Program-made: the position numbers and the translations under genes
Part shown: positions 1 to 7,307 of the stretch, piece after piece
Layout of the letters: each line of letters starts with the position of its first letter
Numbering within the stretch: the stretch's first letter is position 1
Assembly: GCA_001873065.1 (NCBI GenBank)
Contig: MNYM01000038.1
Coordinates: 1-64,000, forward strand
Source of the DNA: Flavobacteriaceae bacterium CG2_30_31_66
GTDB lineage: Bacteria; Bacteroidota; Bacteroidia; Flavobacteriales; Flavobacteriaceae
Direction: 5' to 3'
Length of the DNA stretch: 64,000 bases
Notes under the pieces: generated by a model
The model's input: the letters and a program-made list of their open reading frames with translations, nothing else
Told to the model about the DNA's origin: nothing
The model's database searches: none

Positions 1-82
1 CCAAATGACCATCTTGCGTTTTGTAAAAGGTAATACCTCCAATAGTACCTTTCAATTTAATAATGCTATTCTGTCTAGCCAT
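1..82 (-). CDS. Conserved hypothetical protein, N-terminal 27 codons only
   Basis: The frame starts at an ATG at 82 and runs off the left edge. The visible N-terminus reads MARQNSIIKLKGTIGGITFY and continues KTQDGHL. A short basic start followed by a KGTIGxxxFYKxxDG motif is one I recognise from uncharacterised flavobacterial proteins of unknown function. Too little is present to assign a role. It is divergent from the small gene to its right and may belong to the same accessory segment. Confidence 0.55.
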   Translation of the reverse strand, partial: MARQNSIIKLKGTIGGITFYKTQDGHL

Positions 83-230
83 AATTTCTAAAAATTTAAT
101 TCAACATTTGGTTTGCATTCGCAAACCTCTCACGACTCCATCATTTTAAATTTTGTTGCAACAGTTTTAAATGATCATCACAAAGATTACATCAACTTAT
201 GCGTAAGAAAAAGGGAGTACCATACAATAT

Positions 231-264
231 GTCCAAAATCGACACAAGTGTCTAAAATCACCAC
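231..264. repeat. Imperfect 15-bp direct repeat in a divergent intergenic region
   Basis: Positions 231-245 and 250-264 match at 12 of 15 bases (core GTCYAAAATC). The second copy begins inside a short palindrome, GACACAAGTGTC, at 241-252. It lies between two divergent small genes, where an operator would be expected, but no regulator is identifiable. The match could be chance in AT-rich DNA. Confidence 0.25.
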
Positions 265-364
265 AAAAACAACCTAATATCATTAAATAAATAATAATTA
301 AATTGCGAAAGATTTTCTGCCACTCATAGAGTAGTCAAAGTCAATTCAAAAGTATAGATGAAGT

Positions 365-568
365 ATGAGAATTAATATGCATAGGGTTTGCATCTACCCT
401 AAAGATATACAGCTCATAACAGGGAAAAGTTATCGTCAAAGTGCAAGATTAATGCAAAAGATTAAAGATGAACTTAATAAGCCTGCAAATGAGTTCTTAA
501 CAATTGAAGAGTTCTGTACATATACAGGAATAAAATATGAACAAGTAACTCACTTGATTTTTGGTTAA
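365..568 (+). CDS. Small conserved protein, probable DNA-binding
   Basis: A 67-residue basic protein (63 if the second ATG at 377 is used, which gives an MHRV start). It contains the stretches YPKDIQLITGKSYRQSARLM and EEFCTYTGIKYEQV, which look like two helical units of a winged-helix or helix-turn-helix fold. I recognise this as a short flavobacterial family with no established function. There is no signal peptide or membrane segment. It stands alone, with gene-poor DNA on both sides, close to a tRNA gene. This is compatible with a leftover of an integrated element, but no integrase is present. A DNA-binding role is inferred. Confidence 0.6.
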   Translation: MRINMHRVCIYPKDIQLITGKSYRQSARLMQKIKDELNKPANEFLTIEEFCTYTGIKYEQVTHLIFG

Positions 569-897
569 AATTGAAATTTACTTTAATCAATTTTTAATCA
601 AGAAAACTAAAATAACTACATAAAGAACTAGTTCAATTTTTAGTATTAATCCTTTAATAATTAAAGAATTATCATTATATTTGACTACTTTGAATTTAGA
701 ATAATAGTAACCTTAATAGTAGAGGTGTCAGTAGAGGAGTCACTAAATTTAAATACTTTGGAAAGTATTTATTTTATTGATGTTTTTTGTAGTAAACAAA
801 TCCCTTTCTCTCTGCCAGTAAACATAAAAAAGGTAACAAAACCCATTAAATTCAAAGATTTAGTGGGTTTTTTAATTTAAAATATTATTGAAAAAAG
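569..897. other. Gene-free stretch before tRNA-Arg
   Basis: About 330 bases without a plausible gene. They contain two tandem 12-bp near-repeats at 720-731 and 732-743 (10 of 12 identical, core TAGAGG..TCA), a perfect 9-bp inverted repeat with a 2-base loop at 751-770, and a terminator-like hairpin near 838-873. The repeats next to a tRNA gene could be recombinase arm sites or a scar of past integration, but this is speculative. Confidence 0.4.
838..873. terminator. Rho-independent terminator-like hairpin
   Basis: The arms AAAACCCATTAAAT (838-851) and ATTTAGTGGGTTTT (858-871) pair, with one T-G wobble, around a 6-base loop and are followed by more T on the plus strand. On the minus strand the stem is followed by TTTTG and a later T run. 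It probably ends the tRNA-Arg/yqeY transcript and may work in both directions. Confidence 0.6.
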
Positions 898-971
898 TGA
901 CTCCAGAAGGATTCGAACCTTCAACCGTCAGAGCCGAAATCTGATATTCTATCCAGTTGAACTATGGAGCC
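898..971 (-). tRNA. tRNA-Arg (anticodon TCG)
   Basis: Read on the minus strand, GGCTCCA (971-965) pairs with TGGAGTC to form the acceptor stem (one G-U pair), with discriminator A at 898. The anticodon stem TCAGA/TCTGA encloses the loop TTTCGGC, giving anticodon TCG, which reads CGA. The T arm contains GGTTCGAATCC. The CCA end is not encoded. It lies 7 bp after the stop of the yqeY-like gene and is probably transcribed with it. Confidence 0.95.
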
Positions 972-994
972 AAATGTTTTATGCCAAATGTTTT
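969..994. repeat. Perfect 12-bp direct repeat at the yqeY-tRNA junction
   Basis: GCCAAATGTTTT occurs at 969-980 and again at 983-994, with a 14-bp period. One copy includes the first bases of tRNA-Arg and the stop codon of the yqeY-like gene. The other encodes the last residues of that protein. It looks like a small tandem duplication at the gene-tRNA junction. Confidence 0.6.
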
Positions 995-1428
995 TTTACC
1001 AAATCTGCAATAATTTTTCCGTCAGCTTTGCCAGAGAGTTCCTTTGAAACAACTCCCATCACCTTTCCCATATCTTGCATTCCTTTTGCTCCCAAATTAG
1101 CAATCGTTTCCAAAATTACATTAGAAATTTGGTTTTCCGAAGGCGCTTCAGGTAAAAATTGTTCTAAAACTGCTATTTCTCCTAATTCAGGAGTTGCTAA
1201 ATCTTCTCTTCCTTGTTTTAGATAAATTGCAACACTATCTTTTCTTTGTTTTACTTGCTTCTGAATAATTTTTATCTCTTGATCTGCTGTCAATTCTTCT
1301 TGCGCCCCCGTTTCGGTTTTAGCTAGCAAAAAAGCAGATTTTACCGCTCTTAAAGCCTGCAAGGCAATCGTGTCTTTTGCTTTCATTGCCTCTTTCATTT
1401 TTTCCATTACTTGTAATTGCAAATTCAT
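979..1428 (-). CDS. GatB/YqeY domain-containing protein
   Basis: A 149-residue soluble protein of the YqeY family, which resembles the C-terminal helical domain of the GatB subunit of tRNA-dependent amidotransferases and stands alone in many bacteria. Family features seen are the start MNLQLQVMEKMKEAMKAKD, an early LRAVKSAFLLA helix, the central IIQKQVKQRKDSVAIYLKQG segment, and the glycine-rich end AKGMQDMGKVMGVVSKELSG. Length matches the usual ~150 residues. A link to tRNA metabolism is suggested by GatB but not proven. tRNA-Arg follows 7 bp downstream and a protease gene lies 10 bp upstream, so the three form one transcription unit. In flavobacteria a yqeY gene often follows ftsZ; here it lies far from it. 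Confidence 0.9.
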   Translation of the reverse strand: MNLQLQVMEKMKEAMKAKDTIALQALRAVKSAFLLAKTETGAQEELTADQEIKIIQKQVKQRKDSVAIYLKQGREDLATPELGEIAVLEQFLPEAPSENQISNVILETIANLGAKGMQDMGKVMGVVSKELSGKADGKIIADLVKKHLA

Positions 1429-1438
1429 AAATAGTAAA

Positions 1439-1900
1439 TTAAAGATTTTTTATTGTTTTCAGTTTCCTTAAATATAAAACATTCTTGTTATAATCAATAA
1501 AGGCTTTTCCTTGGTGTAAAATATCTGCACCAATGATTCCATGAACTTCATTAGCATTGTGTTGTAGAAGCGCTGTGTTTACATGCGACAAATTAAATAA
1601 AACCAAATGACAATTTTTAGTTTTCCAATTGCCAATTTTCAAAAAATTATCCGCAGATTCTTGTGTTTCCATATCAATGGCACCTGCACCTGCAGCTTTG
1701 GTATCACTTAGTTTGGCATCCAACTTAAAAAACTCAATCAAATCCATTCCGACACAAGAATTTGATGCCCCAGTATCTAAAATAAAACGTCCTCTTACAT
1801 CATTGATTTTAGCTTTTAATTCAAGATGATTTGTAGCGATATTTTTTAATTTTATTCTGATATAGTTTTCTTTTTCTAATATTTTTCGAATTTTTTTCAT
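1439..1900 (-). CDS. Retropepsin-like aspartic protease
   Basis: A 153-residue protein of the clan AA single-domain aspartic proteases. The catalytic motif FILDTGASNSCVG lies at about residues 40-52 (D-T-G-A), and a hydrophobic-glycine motif, HGIIGADIL, lies near residue 122, as expected for the flap and psi-loop of a retropepsin fold that would act as a dimer. No signal peptide is evident; the N-terminus is lysine-rich and the start ATG at 1900 is the only good one. Its substrate is unknown. It lies 10 bp upstream of the yqeY-like gene on the same strand and is probably co-transcribed with it. Confidence 0.85.
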   Translation of the reverse strand: MKKIRKILEKENYIRIKLKNIATNHLELKAKINDVRGRFILDTGASNSCVGMDLIEFFKLDAKLSDTKAAGAGAIDMETQESADNFLKIGNWKTKNCHLVLFNLSHVNTALLQHNANEVHGIIGADILHQGKAFIDYNKNVLYLRKLKTIKNL

Positions 1901-2052
1901 ACAAGTATTTTACTCGAACCAAAAATACAATTTATTCAATACAGAAAAAAACCAACCGAGATTATAATTTAATTTAATTCTAAATATGATAATAACAATT
2001 TCATAATTTGAAATGTTAATCTAATTTTATAATTTAGTTGAAAATTATAAAC

Positions 2053-2514
2053 ATGAAAACAACTACAAGATTAGAGCAAGCACTTATTAAATTATACAAT
2101 GCTTATCACCATAATTTATTGAATCCTGAGGATTGTAAAGCATGCGCAGTTGGAAATATTTTAGACAATCACGATAGTTGGAAACACCTTACTGAAGGTC
2201 ATGGTTCATTAAAATTAAGTTATGTTGGAAGGGTTCATGAAAACCTTGGAAGAAAATTTAACGGTTATTCTCCCTCAGAAATATTACAAATTGAAAAAGT
2301 ATTTTTAGATGCATGCGGATTTTCGACTCCTTTGTGCCATTACAATAAAAGACCTATAAATCCGACTTCAAAAGATGTTTTATTTGATGGATTATCGGCA
2401 GTTATTGAATTGCTTTGTAAGTTTGATAACATAAAAAACGTGATGGATTTCTCTAAGCTTTTTGAACAAGAAAATGGGGAACCCGTTTATCATTTAGAAA
2501 CCTTTTTAGGATAA
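2053..2514 (+). CDS. Conserved flavobacterial protein, often mislabelled NqrF
   Basis: A 153-residue soluble protein starting MKTTTRLEQALIKLYNAYH. The open frame extends to a TTG at 2038, but the ATG at 2053 fits the family start. Cysteines occur in NPEDCKACAVGNI, DACGF and TPLCHY, and histidines in NDHNSWK-like and HGSLKLSYVG contexts, so metal binding is possible. I recognise it as a conserved flavobacterial family that databases often call 'Na+-translocating NADH-quinone reductase subunit F'. It has none of NqrF's ferredoxin, FAD or NADH motifs, and the label probably spread from its place beside the nqr operon. The true NqrF is the convergent gene immediately to the right. Function unknown. 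Confidence 0.75.
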   Translation: MKTTTRLEQALIKLYNAYHHNLLNPEDCKACAVGNILDNHDSWKHLTEGHGSLKLSYVGRVHENLGRKFNGYSPSEILQIEKVFLDACGFSTPLCHYNKRPINPTSKDVLFDGLSAVIELLCKFDNIKNVMDFSKLFEQENGEPVYHLETFLG

Positions 2515-2518
2515 AAAA

Positions 2519-2553
2519 AAAACGGTTTTTAGGAAATCTAAAACCGTTTTTTT
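2519..2553. terminator. Bidirectional terminator between convergent genes
   Basis: AACGGTTTT (2521-2529) pairs with AAAACCGTT (2540-2548) around a short loop, flanked by A tracts on the left and T tracts on the right. It sits between the convergent stop codons of the conserved 153-residue protein and nqrF and can serve both. Confidence 0.85.
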
Positions 2554-2574
2554 ATTTATTTATAATTTAAAGTA

Positions 2575-3885
2575 TTATCCACCAAAATCATCAAAACGAA
2601 TATTTTCGTCCGAGATTCCAAAATCTTCACCCATTTTTTGAACTGCTTTATTCATCAAAGGTGGTCCACAAAAATACAACTCAATATCTTCAGGAGAATC
2701 ATGTTTGCTGAGGTAATTATCAATAACGCAATTATGAATAAAACCAACAAAACCGTCACCTTCTTCATCATTGATATCTTTTTTTACCTTCCAATTATCT
2801 TCTGGCATTGGCTCTGATAATGCCAAATAAAATTTAAAATTTGTAAAATCTTTTTCTAAAGATTTAAAATGATCAATATAGAATAACTCTCTTTTAGAAC
2901 GCCCTCCATACCAATAAGTTACTTTTCTGCCAGTTTTTAAAGTTTTGAAAAGATGATATAAGTGTGAACGCATTGGAGCCATTCCTGCACCACCACCAAC
3001 ATATAACATCTCAGCATCTGATTCATTAATAAAGAATTCTCCATAAGGACCAGAAATGGTTACTTTATCTCCAGGTTTTTGAGCAAAAATATACGAAGAA
3101 GCGACTCCTGGATTTACATCCATCCAACCACCTTTCGCTCTGTCAAATGGTGGTGTTGCAATACGAACATTCAACATAATTTCTCTTCCTTCGGCAGGAA
3201 ATGAAGCCATTGAATACGCACGCTCAACAATCTCATTATTTTTCATAACTAAAGCCCACAACTTGAATTTATCCCATTCAGCTTGAAATTTATCAGGCGT
3301 TTCGTGTTCTTCTGGATGTGCGGTGATATCGATGTCTGAGTATTTTACTTCACAAGGAGGAATCTCAATTTGGATATAACCACCTGCTTTGTACCCCATT
3401 TCTTCAGGAATTTCTACCACAAATTCTTTAATAAATGAAGCAACATTATAATTTCTAACAACAGTTCCTTGCCATTTTTTGATACCAAAAACCTCCTCAG
3501 GAATGGTAATATTCATGTCTTGCTTAACTTTTACTTGACAGGCTAGACGAATACCTTCCTTTAATTCTTTTTTTGTAAAATGTGGGGTTTCTGTAGGTAA
3601 TGCTTCTCCTCCACCTTCTAAAACATGACATTCACATTGAAGACAAGACCCACCACCACCACAAGCTGATGGTAAAAATATTTTTTCATTTCCTAAGGTG
3701 GTAAGTAGTGAACTTCCTGAAGAAACCTCTAGTTTTCTCTCTCCATTAATTGTGATAATTACTGGACCAGAAGGCGATAATTTTTGTTTTACATATAATA
3801 ACAATGCAACCAATAATAGTGTTATTAATAAAAATGCTGTTACTGTTGCAAAAATAGTTCCTGTTGTACCTGCTACTAATATCAT
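2575..3885 (-). CDS. nqrF: Na+-translocating NADH:quinone reductase subunit F
   Basis: NqrF is the electron-input subunit of the Na+-pumping NADH:ubiquinone/menaquinone oxidoreductase in the inner membrane. The 436-residue protein has one N-terminal membrane helix (about residues 10-32), then a 2Fe-2S ferredoxin domain with ligands C75, C81, C84 and C116 (motif ACGGGGSCLQCEC). The FAD-binding motif RAYSMAS is at 222-228 and the NADH-binding loop GGGAGMAPMR at 297-306. It ends EDFGISDENIRFDDFGG. Length is slightly above the ~408 of Vibrio. It is the last gene of the nqrABCDEF operon, 4 bp after nqrE, and ends at a strong hairpin. Confidence 0.98.
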   Translation of the reverse strand: MILVAGTTGTIFATVTAFLLITLLLVALLLYVKQKLSPSGPVIITINGERKLEVSSGSSLLTTLGNEKIFLPSACGGGGSCLQCECHVLEGGGEALPTETPHFTKKELKEGIRLACQVKVKQDMNITIPEEVFGIKKWQGTVVRNYNVASFIKEFVVEIPEEMGYKAGGYIQIEIPPCEVKYSDIDITAHPEEHETPDKFQAEWDKFKLWALVMKNNEIVERAYSMASFPAEGREIMLNVRIATPPFDRAKGGWMDVNPGVASSYIFAQKPGDKVTISGPYGEFFINESDAEMLYVGGGAGMAPMRSHLYHLFKTLKTGRKVTYWYGGRSKRELFYIDHFKSLEKDFTNFKFYLALSEPMPEDNWKVKKDINDEEGDGFVGFIHNCVIDNYLSKHDSPEDIELYFCGPPLMNKAVQKMGEDFGISDENIRFDDFGG

Positions 3886-3889
3886 GCTG

Positions 3890-4618
3890 CTATTCGTTTA
3901 ATGTTGTGTTTTTAGCTACTACCTCTTTAGTTTCTGAATTTTTGATGATTTTTTTCTCAATTTTAGCTTCTACTTTTGGTAACTCTTTTGGTTTTTCATC
4001 TCCTCCAGTCAACATTCCACCAAAACTCATGAAGCCTATTGCCATCAAACCTGTGATAATAAAAGTAATTCCTAAACCTCTCAAAGCAGGTGGAACACTC
4101 GAATATCTGATTTTTTCACGAATCGCTGCAATCGCTAATATCGCTAAAAACCATCCAATTCCTGAACCAACTCCATAAGTTAAAGCCAATCCTAAGGTTG
4201 GAATTTCACGAGATTGCATAAACAAACTTCCCCCTAAAATCGCACAGTTTACAGCAATTAATGGCAAGAAAATACCTAATGAATTGTATAATGAAGGTGA
4301 AAATTTTTCGACAATTATTTCTACCAACTGAACCATTGTTGCTATTGTTGCTATAAACATGATGAATGACAAGAAACTCAAATCATAAACTGCATATTCA
4401 GGACCCAACCAACCAAGAGCTCCTTCTTTTAAAATATACTGATCAAGTAACCAATTCAAAGGAACTGTCACTGCAAGAACGAAAATAACTGCAGCTCCTA
4501 ATCCAACAGCAGTGGCTATTTTTTTTGAAACAGCAAGGTAAGAACACATCCCAAGGAATGTCGCAAAAACCATATTGTCTATAAATATTGATTTAAAAAA
4601 TAATTCTATATGTTCCAT
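3890..4618 (-). CDS. nqrE: Na+-translocating NADH:quinone reductase subunit E
   Basis: NqrE is an integral membrane subunit of the sodium pump and pairs with NqrD. The protein starts [19 protein letters not shown] and has six predicted membrane helices, with the family motifs [19 protein letters not shown] and [14 protein letters not shown]. At 242 residues it is about 40 longer than typical NqrE. The extra part is a hydrophilic, lysine/glutamate-rich tail after about residue 203 ([19 protein letters not shown] and onward), which should project from the membrane and has no recognisable domain. Part of the nqr operon; an unusually long 83-bp gap separates it from nqrD. Confidence 0.97.
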   Translation of the reverse strand: MEHIELFFKSIFIDNMVFATFLGMCSYLAVSKKIATAVGLGAAVIFVLAVTVPLNWLLDQYILKEGALGWLGPEYAVYDLSFLSFIMFIATIATMVQLVEIIVEKFSPSLYNSLGIFLPLIAVNCAILGGSLFMQSREIPTLGLALTYGVGSGIGWFLAILAIAAIREKIRYSSVPPALRGLGITFIITGLMAIGFMSFGGMLTGGDEKPKELPKVEAKIEKKIIKNSETKEVVAKNTTLNE

Positions 4619-4630
4619 AATTTTTAGTTT

Positions 4631-4658
4631 TTAGTTGTTAGTTGTTAGTTGTTAGTTA
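4631..4658. repeat. Four tandem copies of the heptamer TTAGTTG
   Basis: Heptamers begin at 4631, 4638, 4645 and 4652; the last ends in A. They lie in the only sizeable gap of the nqr operon. The end of the array, TAGTTATT at 4653-4660, is repeated in inverted orientation at 4679-4686, so a hairpin with an A-rich loop could form in the mRNA between nqrD and nqrE. Confidence 0.75.
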
Positions 4659-4701
4659 TTGATAAAAAAACAAGAACTAATAACTATGAACCTATGACTA
4701 T

Positions 4702-5349
4702 TTAATTTTCTTCTATTAATACTTTATTTCTTGAACGTTGAATCCAAATAATAATTCCTAAAACGATTAATGCCATTGGTGATAACAACATAAATCCGTT
4801 ATTTTCATAACCAATTGCATACAAACCCGTTTTTTCGATTGGATCCCCTAGAACTTTGAAACCTAATAGGGTTCCTGAACCCAATAATTCTCTAAAGAAA
4901 CCAACGATTACTAATATTAAACCGTAACCAGCAGCGTTTCCAATGCCATCGAGGAAAGATTTCCAAGGACCGTTTCCAAGGGCAAATGCTTCAAAACGTC
5001 CCATAATGATACAATTCGTGATGATTAATCCTACAAAAACTGACAGGGTTTTACTCAGCTCATAGCTAAATGCTTTCAAGATTAAATCAACAATAATTAC
5101 CAAAGCAGCCACTACAACAAGTTGCACAATAATTCTAATTTTAGAAGGTATTATATTTCTTAACAAAGAAATCGCAACATTTCCAAGGGCAAGAACTGCC
5201 ATTACAGAAAGAGCCATAACTATTGATGCTTTTAACTCTGCAGTTATTGCCAATGCAGAACAAATACCTAAAACTTGAACTGTAATTGGGTTGTTATCTG
5301 TTAACGGATCTGTTAATAAACCTGCGTCTTTTTTTGATAAAAGTGCCAT
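4702..5349 (-). CDS. nqrD: Na+-translocating NADH:quinone reductase subunit D
   Basis: NqrD is a membrane subunit homologous to NqrE and RnfA/E; the two line the sodium path. The 215-residue protein starts MALLSKKDAGLLTDPLTDNN. It contains the conserved VQLVVVAALVIIVDLILKAF helix and the IITNCIIMGRFEAFALGN motif, whose cysteine corresponds to the one implicated in the intramembrane 2Fe centre shared with NqrE. About six membrane helices are visible. Length is normal. It follows nqrC by 3 bp, and the heptamer-repeat gap follows it. Confidence 0.98.
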   Translation of the reverse strand: MALLSKKDAGLLTDPLTDNNPITVQVLGICSALAITAELKASIVMALSVMAVLALGNVAISLLRNIIPSKIRIIVQLVVVAALVIIVDLILKAFSYELSKTLSVFVGLIITNCIIMGRFEAFALGNGPWKSFLDGIGNAAGYGLILVIVGFFRELLGSGTLLGFKVLGDPIEKTGLYAIGYENNGFMLLSPMALIVLGIIIWIQRSRNKVLIEEN

Positions 5350-5352
5350 AAA

Positions 5353-6099
5353 TTAATTTTTTAGTGATTTAAAATAAGGAACATATAGTTGTAGGTCAGA
5401 TTTTATCATTGCCGAAACTCCATTACCCGTAATGGTTGCACCTGCAATGGCATCTACCTTATAATCCGATTTCCTTTCGTTTTTTGGATCATTGTTTCCT
5501 TTGGCTACTGTGACACCTTTGAATTCTCCTTCATCAGTAAGTAAATGTTCCCCATGAAAATCATCCATAAAAAATCGTTGTTTAATGTTTGCACCTAAAC
5601 CTGGTGTTTCTCCTTTGTGATCAAAATAAGCTCCTTGGATAATCATGTTTTCATCCATAGCAACATATCCCCAAATGGCATCCCAAAGACCTTTGCCATA
5701 AATTGGTGCTACATAGAGGATTTTGCCATCTTTTTCGCCAACAAATAGTGGAAGTTTTCTTTCTTTACCCTCTTTTGCAAAGGTTTGTTGTTGTTTAACA
5801 TCAATCAAATAAGCATTTGCATCTTCTGTAATATTATCTCCTTGAATAACAATTTGCTTTTTGATGTATTTCTCAAATTTTTTGCCTGCAACTGCTGATG
5901 AAATAAAATTTGCATTAGATTCATCATTATCATTTACACCCAAAGCATATAAAATGTTTTGTTGTTTTTCAACCCGTTTATTTTCATCTATATTTGGTTT
6001 AAGTGACGAGGCAAAGAATGCCAATACTGATCCTACAACCAATACCATAATTACGGCAAAAACTAAGGTATATAGATTATTATCTGTTTTTTTACTCAT
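5353..6099 (-). CDS. nqrC: Na+-translocating NADH:quinone reductase subunit C
   Basis: NqrC is the periplasmic FMN-bearing subunit. The 248-residue protein has one N-terminal membrane helix (about residues 9-30, LYTLVFAVIMVLVVGSVLAF), followed by a periplasmic FMN-binding domain. The flavinylation motif appears near the C-terminus as DAIAGATITGNGVSAM, in which the second threonine of GATIT is expected to carry FMN by a phosphoester bond. The motif GLWDAIWGYVAMD is typical of the domain. It follows nqrB by 2 bp. ApbE, the flavin transferase it requires, is not encoded in the window. Confidence 0.97.
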   Translation of the reverse strand: MSKKTDNNLYTLVFAVIMVLVVGSVLAFFASSLKPNIDENKRVEKQQNILYALGVNDNDESNANFISSAVAGKKFEKYIKKQIVIQGDNITEDANAYLIDVKQQQTFAKEGKERKLPLFVGEKDGKILYVAPIYGKGLWDAIWGYVAMDENMIIQGAYFDHKGETPGLGANIKQRFFMDDFHGEHLLTDEGEFKGVTVAKGNNDPKNERKSDYKVDAIAGATITGNGVSAMIKSDLQLYVPYFKSLKN

Positions 6100-6101
6100 A
6101 A

Positions 6102-7301
6102 CTAGGCAGTTTTAAGTTTAGTACGGTTTAATCTTTTCTTGACATTTCCCTGAACCACATAATGGTCGATTGTTGGTGCAAAAACATTCATTAATAAAAT
6201 AGCTAAGAAAACGCCTTCAGGATATGCAGGGTTAAAAACTCGAATCATAATTGACATAAAACCAATTAAGAAACCGTAAATCCATTTTCCTTTATTTGTT
6301 TGTGAAGCTGTTACAGGATCGGTTGCCATAAAAACAGCACCAAATGCCAAACCACCAATCATTAGATGCTCATACCAAGCTGTGTGCATCAGTCCATAAA
6401 ATTTGCTTGATGAAGTGATGATATCAGCAGCCACAATTTGATTAAAAATCAAACCCATTACTGCTGCACCCATAAAGGTTGAAACAATAATTCTCCAACT
6501 TCCAATTTTAGTAAAAATCAAAAATGCAGCGCCTATAAGAATTAAAAACGTTGATGTTTCTCCCACGGAACCTGGAATAAAACCCATGAATTTATCCCAA
6601 TTAGAATAAATAACTTCTTGATTTTGAGCATAACTTCCTAAAATAGTTTCTCCTGAAATTGCATCAGCAGTTCCTGCTCGATTCACAGCATCATAAACCC
6701 AAACTTTATCTCCAGACATCCAAGTTGGATATGCGAAAAATAAAAAAGCTCTGATCGTCAAAGCAGGATTTAAAATATTCATTCCTGTGCCGCCAAAAAC
6801 TTCTTTTCCAATGATAACTCCAAAAATAACTGCTATTGACAACATCCAAAGTGGGGTATCAATTGGGACAATTAATGGCACTAACATTCCTGTTACCAGG
6901 TATCCTTCTTCTACTTCATGACCTTTGATAATCGCAAAAATAAATTCAACTCCAAGACCAACTCCATAAGAAACAATAACCAATGGTAGTACTTTTATAA
7001 TTCCAATCCAGAAATTATCAAAAGTGAAAAAATTTGTTAAGACATTGTCTCTTAAAGAACTGTCTATTGCCGCATAATGCTGATAACCAGCATTAAACAT
7101 TCCAAATAACAAACACGGAATCAACGCCAAAATCACCATATTCATGGTTCTTTTTAAATCATCCGCAGCTTTGATGTGCGTTCCTCCATGAGTCACATCA
7201 TTTGGCATGTATAAAAAGGTATGGATTGCATTAAATGCAGGAGCCATTTTAGTTCCTTTATACTTTTCTTTTAAATTGTGTAAATTTTGTTTTAAGCTCA
7301 T
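6102..7301 (-). CDS. nqrB: Na+-translocating NADH:quinone reductase subunit B
   Basis: NqrB is the largest membrane subunit and carries covalent FMN and riboflavin. The 399-residue protein has a soluble N-terminus with KMAPAFNAIHTFLYMPNDVT and about ten membrane helices. The motif PGSVGETSTFLILIGAAFLI contains the threonine expected to bind FMN; GKEVFGGTGMNILNPAL and GGLAFGAVFMATDPVTA are further family signatures. It overlaps no gene and lies 6 bp after nqrA and 2 bp before nqrC, so it is translated from the same mRNA. Confidence 0.98.
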   Translation of the reverse strand: MSLKQNLHNLKEKYKGTKMAPAFNAIHTFLYMPNDVTHGGTHIKAADDLKRTMNMVILALIPCLLFGMFNAGYQHYAAIDSSLRDNVLTNFFTFDNFWIGIIKVLPLVIVSYGVGLGVEFIFAIIKGHEVEEGYLVTGMLVPLIVPIDTPLWMLSIAVIFGVIIGKEVFGGTGMNILNPALTIRAFLFFAYPTWMSGDKVWVYDAVNRAGTADAISGETILGSYAQNQEVIYSNWDKFMGFIPGSVGETSTFLILIGAAFLIFTKIGSWRIIVSTFMGAAVMGLIFNQIVAADIITSSSKFYGLMHTAWYEHLMIGGLAFGAVFMATDPVTASQTNKGKWIYGFLIGFMSIMIRVFNPAYPEGVFLAILLMNVFAPTIDHYVVQGNVKKRLNRTKLKTA

Positions 7302-7307
7302 AATAAA

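Noticed and set aside
241..252. GACACAAGTGTC as a defined operator
   Set aside because: Only 5-bp arms, no second copy in the window, and no regulator to assign to it.
736..904. 9-bp match (GGAGTCACT) between 736-744 and the 3' end of tRNA-Arg, as an att pair
   Set aside because: The sequence is short, and relative to the plus strand the two copies are in opposite orientation, so they would not give a simple integration event.
4631..4686. Heptamer repeats as a CRISPR-like array
   Set aside because: The units are 7 bp in direct contact with no spacers.
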